Shown: positions 32,858-40,263 of the stretch, piece by piece
How the letters are laid out: every line of letters begins with the position of its first letter
Numbering within the stretch: position 1 is the stretch's first letter
Source of the DNA: Streptomyces sp. HUAS YS2
GTDB lineage: Bacteria; Actinomycetota; Actinomycetes; Streptomycetales; Streptomycetaceae
Direction of reading: 5' to 3'
Length of the DNA: 64,000 nt
Assembly: GCF_033343995.1 (NCBI RefSeq)
Contig: NZ_CP137573.1
Location: forward strand, 3,381,001 to 3,445,000
Notes under the pieces: model-generated
The model's database searches: none
What the model saw: only the letters and a program-made list of their open reading frames with translations
What the model was told of the DNA's origin: nothing
Made by a program: the position numbers and the translations under genes

Positions 32858-33328
32858 TCACTCGACGATGGAAGGCTTGAGGATAACCGGGGGCCTAATC
32901 GGGATGACGATAGGATTTCGGCCTCTCCCAGGCAACTCCCTCCTCTTTCGTTCAAATGCCGGACCGTAACGCCCATAACCGACTGTTCGACCGACCCTCT
33001 TACCCCCCGATGACGCCTTTCCCAACTCAATTCCGTAGCGATCCAGTGCCGCAGCGATTTCCTTCCGAGGAAGCACTGACCCTTCGGAAACGGTAAGACT
33101 GGAAGAGATCTCTTTTGCGGAATAGGGAACTCTCAATTCCCCTCCAGAGACTTCACCTCGAAGAAGAGGGACCAAGAGGCGTCGATTTTTCTTCCCTGCC
33201 CGAACTTGCGCTAGGACCGGCCTAGCATCTTCCCTGTTAACGTGAACAGCAATGACCTGGCCGATCAATTGGCCATCTTTCGAGACGAGGGTCACGCCTT
33301 CACTCGACGTCAAATCAGACAGCTTCAT
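32858..33328 (-). CDS. PRC-barrel-like protein
   Basis: The 156-residue protein begins with a PRC-barrel-like domain (residues 1-80: KLSDLTSSEGVTLVSKDGQ, LIGQVIAVHVNREDARPVL, RRLLVPLLRGEV, LRVPYSAKEIS), followed by SVLPRKEIAAALDRYG and a basic Gly/Arg/Pro tail (RTVGYGRYGPAFERKRRE). PRC barrels bind protein partners or RNA and often act at the membrane. It is first in a two-gene unit with the pentapeptide protein, so a complex is likely. GGGAG precedes ATG 33328. GC is lower than the surroundings, as in its partner. Confidence 0.68.
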   Translation of the reverse strand: MKLSDLTSSEGVTLVSKDGQLIGQVIAVHVNREDARPVLAQVRAGKKNRRLLVPLLRGEVSGGELRVPYSAKEISSSLTVSEGSVLPRKEIAAALDRYGIELGKASSGGKRVGRTVGYGRYGPAFERKRRELPGRGRNPIVIPIRPPVILKPSIVE

Positions 33329-33622
33329 CTCGACTCCCTTGAGGCCCGCATCTTCCAGGGACTGCTCCTGTTCAGCATCACTGCAATACGCAGTACAGGC
33401 AGCGCCACTGCGGCCGATGGGATGAACGCGCACACGACCCTCGGGCCGCGGAGGGCAAGATCCTCACTCAACTACAGCGCAGCAGCCCGCCAGGCGCGGC
33501 ATGCCCTCAGCAGCGACGGCCGCGCGCCGGCAGGTCCCGTCCACACTCCGTCCAGACACGCTGATAGAGAGCGTGATCGAGCGAGACAGCGTGAGACAGT
33601 CCCGCCCTGCGCCACTTGCACA
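33329..33622. other. Spacer between the PRC-barrel gene and attR
   Basis: I see no gene. The segment 33565-33600 has short repeats of GAGCG/AGCGTGA/GACAGCGTGAGACAG character, which could be integrase arm sites; nothing firmer can be said. Confidence 0.4.
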
Positions 33623-33723
33623 GCAGAACGGCCCCTGATCGCGTTTCCGCAGATCAGGGGCCGTTCCATCGCGTGGCGGCGCCAGGATTCGAACCTGGGT
33701 AGGCTAAGCCGACGGATTTACAG
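33623..33723. repeat. attR: right 101-bp att repeat
   Basis: This copy matches 17223-17323 except at 33636 (T here). It supplies the 3' half of the intact tRNA-Tyr and its downstream hairpin (33628-33667). Confidence 0.92.
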
Positions 33724-33755
33724 TCCGCTCCCATTGGCCACTCGGGCACACCGCC
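33674..33755 (-). tRNA. tRNA-Tyr (anticodon GTA), integration target
   Basis: An 82-base cloverleaf with a long variable arm reads on the minus strand: acceptor GGCGGTG/CGCCGCC, anticodon loop ACTGTAAAT with GTA, T-arm CCAGG-TTCGAAT-CCTGG, discriminator A. The 5' 32 bases are chromosomal and the rest lies in the att repeat, so the element restores the gene. This is probably a working tRNA. Confidence 0.95.
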
Positions 33756-33950
33756 ATGGGATGTCGCCGGTGGAGCCGCTTTTTCGGCGGTGCTCCGGGG
33801 CAACGACGTAAACGATACCCGATGTGCGGGGGTGCTTCGCCACCGGATTGATCAGCGGTTCGGGCGGGGGCGGGTGGCTAGGCTTTGGGCTGTAACCACA
33901 CGCATCCGCCGCGCACGCGCGAAGGCATTCGACGCAAGGAGCCACACGTC

Positions 33951-34442
33951 ATGGCCGACTCCAGTTTCGACATCGTCTCCAAGGTCGAGCGGCAGGAGGT
34001 CGACAACGCCCTCAACCAGGCCGCCAAGGAGATCTCGCAGCGCTACGACTTCAAGGGCACCAACGCCTCCATCTCCTGGTCGGGAGAGAAGATCCTGATG
34101 CAGGCGAACGGCGAGGAGCGGGTCAACGCGATCCTCGACATCTTCCAGTCCAAGCTGATCAAGCGCGGGATCTCGCTGAAGTCGCTGGACGTCGAGGGTG
34201 AGCCGCAGCTGTCCGGCAAGGAGTACAAGCTCTTCGCCTCCGTCCAGGAGGGCATCTCCCAGGAGAACGCCAAGAAGGTCGCGAAGGCCATCCGCGACGA
34301 GGGCCCCAAGGGCGTCAAGGCGCAGGTGCAGGGCGACGAGCTGCGGGTCAGCTCGAAGAGCCGGGACGACCTGCAGGCCGTGCAGGCGCTGCTCAAGGGC
34401 AAGGACTTCGACTTCGCCCTGCAGTTCGTGAACTACCGGTAG
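33951..34442 (+). CDS. yajQ: YajQ family nucleotide-binding protein
   Basis: The 163-residue protein matches YajQ throughout: [56 protein letters not shown] and the C-terminal [13 protein letters not shown]. YajQ proteins are two ferredoxin-like domains that bind nucleotides, cyclic di-GMP in some bacteria. CAAGGAG lies nine bases before ATG 33951. It is the first chromosomal gene right of the element. Confidence 0.94.
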   Translation: MADSSFDIVSKVERQEVDNALNQAAKEISQRYDFKGTNASISWSGEKILMQANGEERVNAILDIFQSKLIKRGISLKSLDVEGEPQLSGKEYKLFASVQEGISQENAKKVAKAIRDEGPKGVKAQVQGDELRVSSKSRDDLQAVQALLKGKDFDFALQFVNYR

Positions 34443-34479
34443 TCCCCGGACTGCCGCGTCCGAAAACCGCCAGCTCCTC

Positions 34480-34507
34480 CGCCTGCCCGCGCGCAGACTG
34501 GCAGGCG
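34480..34507 (+). terminator. Hairpin between yajQ and ogt
   Basis: Eight-base arms CGCCTGCC and GGCAGGCG enclose 12 bases. It follows yajQ and ends just before the purine-rich ribosome-binding site of ogt, so it may stop yajQ transcripts or mask ogt translation. Confidence 0.45.
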
Positions 34508-34522
34508 AGGAGAGGAGACGTC

Positions 34523-35017
34523 ATGGACGACGTGTACGCATACGTCGACGGGCCGCTCGGCCGGATGCTGCTGGTCGGGCGGGTCGGCGAGGACGGGCGG
34601 ACCGCGCTCGCCTCGCTGTCGCTGCCCGGTCAGAAGGGGGCCGTCGCCGTCCGTGACGGGTGGCGGCTCGCGCCGGAGGCGTTCACCGAGATCGCGGCGC
34701 AGCTCGGCGAGTACTTCGCCGGGCGGCGGGAGCGGTTCGACGTCGCCGTCGCGCACAGCGGGACGGACTTCCAGCGGCGCGTCTGGGAGGCCCTGGAGGA
34801 GATTCCGTACGGGACGACCGTCACGTACGGGGACATCGCCCGGAAGGTGGGTTCGTCCGGTGCCGGGGTACGGGCCGTCGGGACCGCGATCGGGCGCAAC
34901 CCGCTGCTCGTGGTGCGGCCCTGCCACCGGGTGATCGGGGCGGACGGTGCCCTGCGCGGGTACGCGGCCGGCCTGGAGCGCAAGGAGAGCCTCCTCGCGC
35001 TGGAGGGCGCTGCGTAG
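34523..35017 (+). CDS. ogt: Methylated-DNA-protein cysteine methyltransferase
   Basis: This suicide repair protein removes methyl groups from O6-methylguanine. The 164-residue product has the active-site PCHRVIG with the acceptor cysteine, the DNA-binding helix FQRRVWEALEEIPYGTTVTYG, and IGRNPLLVVRPCHRV. GAGGAGAGGAG precedes ATG 34523. alkB starts three bases after its stop, so the two alkylation-repair genes form an operon. Confidence 0.94.
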   Translation: MDDVYAYVDGPLGRMLLVGRVGEDGRTALASLSLPGQKGAVAVRDGWRLAPEAFTEIAAQLGEYFAGRRERFDVAVAHSGTDFQRRVWEALEEIPYGTTVTYGDIARKVGSSGAGVRAVGTAIGRNPLLVVRPCHRVIGADGALRGYAAGLERKESLLALEGAA

Positions 35018-35019
35018 CC

Positions 35020-35646
35020 GTGGACACCCTGTTCCCCCGCGAGCGGGCCGTCGTCGCGCCCGGTGCCGTGCACGTGCCCGGGTGGCTTCCGGCCGCGCGG
35101 CAGCGGGAGTTGGTGGCCGCGTGCCGGGAGTGGGGGCGCGGGCCCGTCCCGTACCGGCACATCGTGCTGCCGGGCGGCGGGGTGATGTCCGTGCAGTCGC
35201 TGGGCCTCGGGCGGCGCTGGGTGCCGTATCGGTACGTGGACGACGTCGCCGTCGAACTGCCCGACTGGCTCGCCGCGTTGGGGCGGGAAGCCGTCGCCGA
35301 GGCGTACGGGGAGGACGGCGGCTACGCGCCCGACACCGCGTTCGTGAACTACTACGACGCGGGCGCCGGCGCGAAGATGGGCATGCACCAGGACAAGGAC
35401 GAGCGCTCCGGCGCGCCGGTCGTGTCGCTGAGCCTGGGCGACCGGTGCGTGTTCCGGTTCGGGAACACCGAGACGCGCGGAAAGCCGTACACCGACGTGG
35501 AGTTGGCCTCCGGGGATCTGTTCGTGTTCGGCTTGGCCTCGCGGTTCGCGTACCACGGGGTGCCCAAGGTGATGCCCCACACCGCTCCCCCGTCCCTCGG
35601 GCTCTCGGGGCGGCTGAACATCACCCTGCGCGAGACCGGGCTCTAG
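35020..35646 (+). CDS. alkB: AlkB-type 2-oxoglutarate/Fe(II) DNA repair dioxygenase
   Basis: AlkB oxidatively removes 1-methyladenine and 3-methylcytosine lesions. The 208-residue protein has MGMHQDKDE (HxD iron ligands), FAYHGVPKV (distal His), and RLNITLRETG (2-oxoglutarate Arg). GGWRPLGWLP-like N-terminal elements fit the family (HVPGWLPAARQRELV). The GTG at 35020 follows ogt after two bases beyond the stop. It ends with a 4-bp tail overlap with the convergent small membrane gene. Confidence 0.92.
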   Translation: MDTLFPRERAVVAPGAVHVPGWLPAARQRELVAACREWGRGPVPYRHIVLPGGGVMSVQSLGLGRRWVPYRYVDDVAVELPDWLAALGREAVAEAYGEDGGYAPDTAFVNYYDAGAGAKMGMHQDKDERSGAPVVSLSLGDRCVFRFGNTETRGKPYTDVELASGDLFVFGLASRFAYHGVPKVMPHTAPPSLGLSGRLNITLRETGL

Positions 35647-35912
35647 CGTTCGCGGGAGTGGCCGAAGAAGATCCGGTACGCGATCAGCAGCACCAACGAG
35701 CCGCCTATCGCGGACAGCCAGGTCGCGCCGTCGTAGAAGTCCGCGGTGATCGGGCGGTCCAGGAAACGGGCGGAGAGCCAGCCGCCGATGAAGGCACCGA
35801 CGATGCCGATGACGGTCGTGCCGACGATGCCGCCCGGGTCGCGGCCGGGCAGCAGGATCTTGGCGGCGACGCCGGCGAGCAGGCCCAGGACGATCCAGCT
35901 GACAATGTTCAT
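35643..35912 (-). CDS. GlsB/YeaQ/YmgE family membrane protein
   Basis: The 89-residue protein has three membrane helices (IVSWIVLGLLAGVAAKILLP, GGIVGTTVIGIVGAFIGGWL, LSAIGGSLVLLIAYRIFF) and the Gly-rich pattern of transglycosylase-associated proteins, a family linked to stress but of unclear function. The ATG at 35912 is the only good start. It is divergent from the permease gene at 35970 and its 3' end overlaps alkB. Confidence 0.88.
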   Translation of the reverse strand: MNIVSWIVLGLLAGVAAKILLPGRDPGGIVGTTVIGIVGAFIGGWLSARFLDRPITADFYDGATWLSAIGGSLVLLIAYRIFFGHSRER

Positions 35913-35969
35913 GTCCGGTAGGACGCCCGGCCGGACGCCGCGGTTGCCGCGGGCCGTAACCTGCCGCGC

Positions 35970-37187
35970 ATGACACACGAACTGCGGCGCACGCTCGGGG
36001 TCTTCGACGCCGTCGTCATCGGGCTCGGCGCGATGGTCGGGGCGGGGATCTTCGTGGCGCTCGGGCCCGCGGCCGGCGCGGCCGGTTCCGCGCTGCTGCC
36101 CGCGCTGGGCCTCGCCGGGCTCGTCGCGTACTGCAACGCCATGGCCTCGGCCCGGCTGGCGGCCCTCTACCCGGCCTCGGGCGGCACGTACGTGTACGGG
36201 CGCGAACGCCTCGGGCCCTTCTGGGGGTACCTCGCGGGCTGGGCGTTCGTCGTCGGCAAGACGGCCTCGTGCGCGGCGATGGCGCTCACGGTCGGCGCGT
36301 ACGCCTGGCCGGACCAGGCGCACGCGGTAGCGGTCGCCGCTGTCGTCGCACTGACGGCCCTGAACTGCACCGGCGTACAGAAGTCGGCGCTGGCCGCGCG
36401 GGTGATCGTGGCGTTGGTCCTCGCGGTCCTGGCGGCGGTCGTGGTGGTGTCCTTCGGCGCCGGTGAGGCGGGGCGGCTCTCGGTGGGCGCGGACGCCTCG
36501 GCCGGCGGGCTGCTCCAGGCGGCCGGGCTGCTGTTCTTCGCCTTCGCCGGGTACGCGCGGATCGCCACGCTCGGCGAGGAGGTGCGGGACCCGGCGCGCA
36601 CGATCCCCCGGGCGGTGCCGATCGCGCTCGGCATCGCGCTGGCGGTGTACGCGGCGGTCGCCGTGGCCGTCCTGGCGGTCCTGGGCACGGACGGGCTCGC
36701 CGCCTCGGGGGCGCCGCTGTCGGACGCGGCACGGGCGGCGGGCGCGGACCGGCTGGTGCCGGTGGTCCGAGTGGGCGCGGCGGTGGCGGCGCTGGGCTCG
36801 CTGCTCTCGCTGATCCTCGGTGTCTCCCGTACGACGCTGGCGATGGCCCGCGACGGGCACCTGCCGACCCCGCTGGCGGCCGTGCACCCCCGCTTCCAGG
36901 TGCCGCAGCGGGCGGAGCTGGTCGTGGGCGCGGTGGTGGCCGTGGTGGCGGCGACGGCGGACGTGCGGGGCGCGATCGGGTTCTCGTCGTTCGGGGTGCT
37001 GGTCTACTACGGGATCGCGAACGCCGCCGCCTGGACGCTGGGGCCGCGCGCGCGGGTCCTGGCGGGCGTGGGGCTGGCCGGCTGCGGGGCGCTGGCGTTC
37101 GCGCTGCCGTGGACGTCCGTCGCGGCGGGCGCGGGGGTGCTGGCGGCGGGGGTGGTCGCGTACGCGGTGCGGGAGGGACGGCGCTGA
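35970..37187 (+). CDS. APC-family amino acid permease
   Basis: The 405-residue protein has about twelve membrane helices and the APC N-terminal signature VFDAVVIGLGAMVGAGIFVA with the unwound helix 1 glycine motif, then YPASGGTYVYGRERLGPFWG and a conserved FAFAGYARIATLGEEVRDPARTI. It should take up or exchange an amino acid using a cation gradient; the substrate is unknown. ATG 35970 is only 57 bases from the divergent GlsB-type gene. Confidence 0.9.
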   Translation: MTHELRRTLGVFDAVVIGLGAMVGAGIFVALGPAAGAAGSALLPALGLAGLVAYCNAMASARLAALYPASGGTYVYGRERLGPFWGYLAGWAFVVGKTASCAAMALTVGAYAWPDQAHAVAVAAVVALTALNCTGVQKSALAARVIVALVLAVLAAVVVVSFGAGEAGRLSVGADASAGGLLQAAGLLFFAFAGYARIATLGEEVRDPARTIPRAVPIALGIALAVYAAVAVAVLAVLGTDGLAASGAPLSDAARAAGADRLVPVVRVGAAVAALGSLLSLILGVSRTTLAMARDGHLPTPLAAVHPRFQVPQRAELVVGAVVAVVAATADVRGAIGFSSFGVLVYYGIANAAAWTLGPRARVLAGVGLAGCGALAFALPWTSVAAGAGVLAAGVVAYAVREGRR

Positions 37188-37267
37188 GGCGGGCCGAGGG
37201 CGGGGGTGCCTTCAGGCTGCGGGGGTGTGGTCAGGCTGCGGGGTGTCGTCGGACGGCAGGAGTGTGG

Positions 37268-38350
37268 TCAGGCGAGGACGACCGTGAGGCCCGTCGCCTC
37301 CAGCGTCGTGACGATCCGGTCGAACGTGGGCGGCTGGTGCCGGGCGAGCGGGCGGACGCCCAGGCACGCGCGGGCCGTGTCGGCGTCGTGCCAGACCAGG
37401 GTGTCGCCCACGCCCACGACCAGGTTCTTCGCGAGCCCGTGGAGGTTGTCGGCGACATAGCCGCCGGGGCCCAGGACCGCCTCGCCCAGCGCGCAGTGGA
37501 AGGAGTCCGCGTCGACGACGTGTCGGCCGTCCAGGTGGTACGTGGCGACGCCGGCGCCGTAACCGGGCAGGTCCCAGGCGCGGCGCTCGGCCTGGACCAG
37601 CCACTCGCGGCGGGTGCCCGACGGGAACCGCGCCCAGGTGCCCGGCTCCTCCGGGCGCTGCCACCACCACAGGTCCCAGATGCCGCCGATCCCGGGGACG
37701 CGCAGGTCGCAGCGGTCGACGAGGACGGTGAGGTCGAACAGGCCGTAATGGCGCCGGGACGGCTTCAGGTCCACCAGGCGGGCGCGCCCCTCGAAGTGCG
37801 CGACGACGCCCATGTACGCCAGGCGCTGGAACATGACGGCGGCCGGCAGGTCCTCCGTCCCGGTCTCCAGCGCGTCGCGCAGCGGGCCCCGTGGGGAGCA
37901 GCCGAGGAACGTGACCTCGGTGTGCGTGCGCTCCTCCGGTTCGTCCGGCGAGACGCGCACCAGATTGACGCAACGGGTCTCGGCGGCCGCCGGTCCGTCC
38001 TCGCCGTCGTCGGCGTACTCGGGATGCGGCCACGTCACCGCCTCCACCGTGACCACGTCCCCCGTCCGGGCGAGGACCCGTACGTCCTCCAGCAGTCGCA
38101 GCTGCTCGTCGGCGGTGCGTACGAGCAGCTCGCCCAGCGGCGCGGTGCCCGCCACGGTCGCCTCGGCGACGGCGCGGGCGAGTTCGCCGCGCGGCTCGGC
38201 GCAGCCGCGCAGCTCGAAGCGGGCGCGGTGGGACGGGCCGGGCTCGGCGAACAGGCCGTCGACGTCCTTGCACAGCGCCAGAACCCCGTCGCCGTAGGCG
38301 GACGCCGGGGCCCTCGGGTCGGTCTCCAGGGCGTACTTCGGAGAGTCCAT
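37268..38350 (-). CDS. Large protein with a C-terminal barstar-like domain
   Basis: The 360-residue protein ends with a barstar-like fold (about residues 260-345: YHLDGRHVVDADSFHCALGE, GGYVADNLHGLAKNLVVGVG), the fold of inhibitors of barnase-type RNases. The first 240 residues (WGLPYPLLR-like patterns absent; instead WDLWWWQRPEEPGTWARFPS near the middle) are not recognised. No barnase-like toxin gene is visible nearby. Streptomycetes often have such free-standing immunity-like proteins. It shares one base with yccF upstream and forms a unit htpX-yccF-barstar. Confidence 0.72.
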   Translation of the reverse strand: MDSPKYALETDPRAPASAYGDGVLALCKDVDGLFAEPGPSHRARFELRGCAEPRGELARAVAEATVAGTAPLGELLVRTADEQLRLLEDVRVLARTGDVVTVEAVTWPHPEYADDGEDGPAAAETRCVNLVRVSPDEPEERTHTEVTFLGCSPRGPLRDALETGTEDLPAAVMFQRLAYMGVVAHFEGRARLVDLKPSRRHYGLFDLTVLVDRCDLRVPGIGGIWDLWWWQRPEEPGTWARFPSGTRREWLVQAERRAWDLPGYGAGVATYHLDGRHVVDADSFHCALGEAVLGPGGYVADNLHGLAKNLVVGVGDTLVWHDADTARACLGVRPLARHQPPTFDRIVTTLEATGLTVVLA

Positions 38351-38742
38351 CAGCGGCTCGCGAACGGCTGGTCCGTACGGACGATCTCCTTGCCCAGCGG
38401 GAGCAGGGAGACCGGGATCAGCTTGAAGTTCGCGATGCCGAGCGGGATGCCGATGATCGTGATGCACAGCACGATGCCGGTGGTGATGTGGCCGAGCGCG
38501 AGCCACCAGCCCGCCAGGACGAGCCACAGCACGTTGCCCACGCAGGACGGCGCGCCCGCGTCCCGCCGGTCGACGACCGTGTACCCGAAGGGCCAGAGGG
38601 CGTAGACGCCGATCCGGAAGGCGGCCAGGCCGAAGGGGATGCCGATGATCGTGATGCAGAGCAGGACGCCCGCCAGCAGGTAGCCGAGGAACATCCAGAA
38701 TCCGCAGAGGATCAGCCAAATGACGTTGAGGAGTGTCTTCAT
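38350..38742 (-). CDS. yccF: YccF domain membrane protein
   Basis: The 130-residue protein contains two copies of the YccF repeat ([20 protein letters not shown] with [19 protein letters not shown], and [20 protein letters not shown] with [18 protein letters not shown]), giving about four membrane helices. The function of the family is unknown. Its ATG overlaps the htpX stop (ATGA), so translation is coupled. Confidence 0.9.
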   Translation of the reverse strand: MKTLLNVIWLILCGFWMFLGYLLAGVLLCITIIGIPFGLAAFRIGVYALWPFGYTVVDRRDAGAPSCVGNVLWLVLAGWWLALGHITTGIVLCITIIGIPLGIANFKLIPVSLLPLGKEIVRTDQPFASR

Positions 38743-39602
38743 GGGCGACGACCTGCCATTTGCTCGAGTCGGGCGATGCGCTCCGCCATCGGCGGGTGCG
38801 TCGAGAACATCTTCGTGAGCCCCCGGCCCGGCCTGAACGGGTTCGCGATCATCATGTGGCTGGCGGTCTCGATCTTGGGCTCGGGGGGCAGCGGCAGCTG
38901 TTTCGTGCCCGCTTCGAGCTTGCGCAGCGCACTGGCCAGGGCGAGCGGGTCACCGGTCAGCTGGGCGCCGGAGGCGTCCGCCTCGTACTCCCGGGACCTG
39001 CTGATGGCGAGCTGGATCACCGAGGCGGCGATCGGGCCGAGGATCGCGACCAGCAGCATGCCGAGCAGGCCCGGGCCCTCGTCGTCCTCCGACCGGCCGA
39101 CCGGGATCAGCCAGGCGAAGTTGACCAGGAACATGATCACGGAGGCGAGCGCGCCCGCCACCGACGAGATCAGGATGTCCCGGTTGTAGACATGGCTCAA
39201 CTCGTGGCCGAGGACACCGCGCAGCTCGCGCTCGTCCAGGATCTGGAGGATTCCCTCCGTGCAGCACACCGCCGCGTTGCGCGGGTTCCGGCCGGTCGCG
39301 AAGGCGTTGGGGGCCTGGGTCGGCGAGATGTAGAGCCGGGGCATGGGCTGGCGGGCCTGCGTGGAGAGCTCGCGCACCATCCGGTACAGGGCGGGCGCCT
39401 CGAACTCGCTCACCGGCCGGGCCCGCATGGCCCGCAGCGCCAGCTTGTCGCTGTTCCAGTACGCGTACGCGTTGGTACCGAGCGCCACGACCACCGCGAC
39501 GATCAGGCCGGTACGCCCGAAGAAGCTGCCGATGAGGATGATGAGGGCCGAGAGCCCTCCGAGAAGTACGGCGGTCCTCAGCCCGTTGTGCCGGCGGTGC
39601 AC
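38739..39602 (-). CDS. htpX: Membrane zinc metalloprotease HtpX
   Basis: HtpX is a membrane-bound M48 protease that degrades damaged membrane proteins. The 287-residue protein has two N-terminal helices ([38 protein letters not shown]), the zinc motif [14 protein letters not shown], two further helices and [16 protein letters not shown] with the third ligand Glu. The GTG at 39602 ([14 protein letters not shown]) follows TTGGAGGG and matches relatives; a reading to 39686 would add 28 residues without support. Confidence 0.93.
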   Translation of the reverse strand: MHRRHNGLRTAVLLGGLSALIILIGSFFGRTGLIVAVVVALGTNAYAYWNSDKLALRAMRARPVSEFEAPALYRMVRELSTQARQPMPRLYISPTQAPNAFATGRNPRNAAVCCTEGILQILDERELRGVLGHELSHVYNRDILISSVAGALASVIMFLVNFAWLIPVGRSEDDEGPGLLGMLLVAILGPIAASVIQLAISRSREYEADASGAQLTGDPLALASALRKLEAGTKQLPLPPEPKIETASHMMIANPFRPGRGLTKMFSTHPPMAERIARLEQMAGRRP

Positions 39603-39758
39603 GGTACGCCCTCCAAGTGGTACGGCAGGGGAACCCTTTGCTGGGTGCTGGTCCACCCGTCCAGTGGACCCTCCCGTACAGGTCAACGCCAGGCGGGAGG
39701 CGCGGGTTCCCCTGGCCGCACGGGGCGTGCCGGGGCGTGCTCTGGGCCGTACGGGTGA

Positions 39759-40229
39759 CTAGCGCTGGGCCGGGACCGGGGTCTTCTCCAGGCCGACGGC
39801 CTCCAGGGCCGACGCGACCGGCTCGACCTCACTGGTGCAGTGGGCGCAGCGGGTGGCGATCGCCGGGATCTCGCTGAAGCAGGCCGGGCAGTCGCGCTTC
39901 TCCGACTTGACGTCCTTCGCCTCCTCCTTGGCGAACCTCTCCTGGACCTTCGTCATGGGGACGACGATGCAGAAGTAGAGGACGGCGGCGGTGATGACGA
40001 ACGCTATGGCCGCGGAGATCGCCAGACCGTACGGGAAGATCGTCTTGCCGACATGAAACTTCGCCTCGCTGAAGTCGCCGACCGAGCCGGTCGCGAGACC
40101 GATGAGCGGGGTGATGAACGCCTTGCTGAAGCCGGTGACGACAGCCGTGAAAGCCGAACCGACGGCCAGACCGATGGCCATCGAGACGACGTTCCCGCGA
40201 AGTATGAAGTCCTTGAAACCGTTCAGCAC
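39759..40229 (-). CDS. mscL: Large-conductance mechanosensitive channel MscL with a zinc ribbon
   Basis: MscL opens under membrane tension to release solutes during osmotic downshock. The 156-residue protein starts GFKDFILRGNVVSMAIGLAVG, the MscL signature, and has two membrane helices (about 15-45 and 68-92). After the usual cytoplasmic helix there is an extra C-terminal zinc ribbon (CPACFSEIPAIATRCAHC) and a tail, absent from E. coli MscL but seen in Actinobacteria. GTG 40229 starts the gene, 34 bases after nuoN in the same direction, so it may be read through from the nuo operon. Confidence 0.92.
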   Translation of the reverse strand: MLNGFKDFILRGNVVSMAIGLAVGSAFTAVVTGFSKAFITPLIGLATGSVGDFSEAKFHVGKTIFPYGLAISAAIAFVITAAVLYFCIVVPMTKVQERFAKEEAKDVKSEKRDCPACFSEIPAIATRCAHCTSEVEPVASALEAVGLEKTPVPAQR

Positions 40230-40263
40230 GGCGCTGCTCCTCGATGCTTTTCTGTGTGGGGGA

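Larger units (their letters stand above)
17223..33723. mobile_element. Integrated AICE in tRNA-Tyr (SLP1-like site)
   Basis: A 16.4-kb element lies between two 101-bp direct repeats (17223-17323 and 33623-33723) that differ at a single base. The repeats hold the 3' half of a tRNA-Tyr gene plus its downstream hairpin; the complete tRNA is kept at the right end. Inside are xis and int (30220-31811), a prim-pol/ATPase replication pair, a TraB-type DNA pump, Spd-like membrane proteins and a regulator block, the hallmarks of actinomycete integrative and conjugative elements. SLP1 of S. coelicolor is known to use a tRNA-Tyr gene in the same way. No gene is visibly broken, so it may still be mobile. 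Confidence 0.93.
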
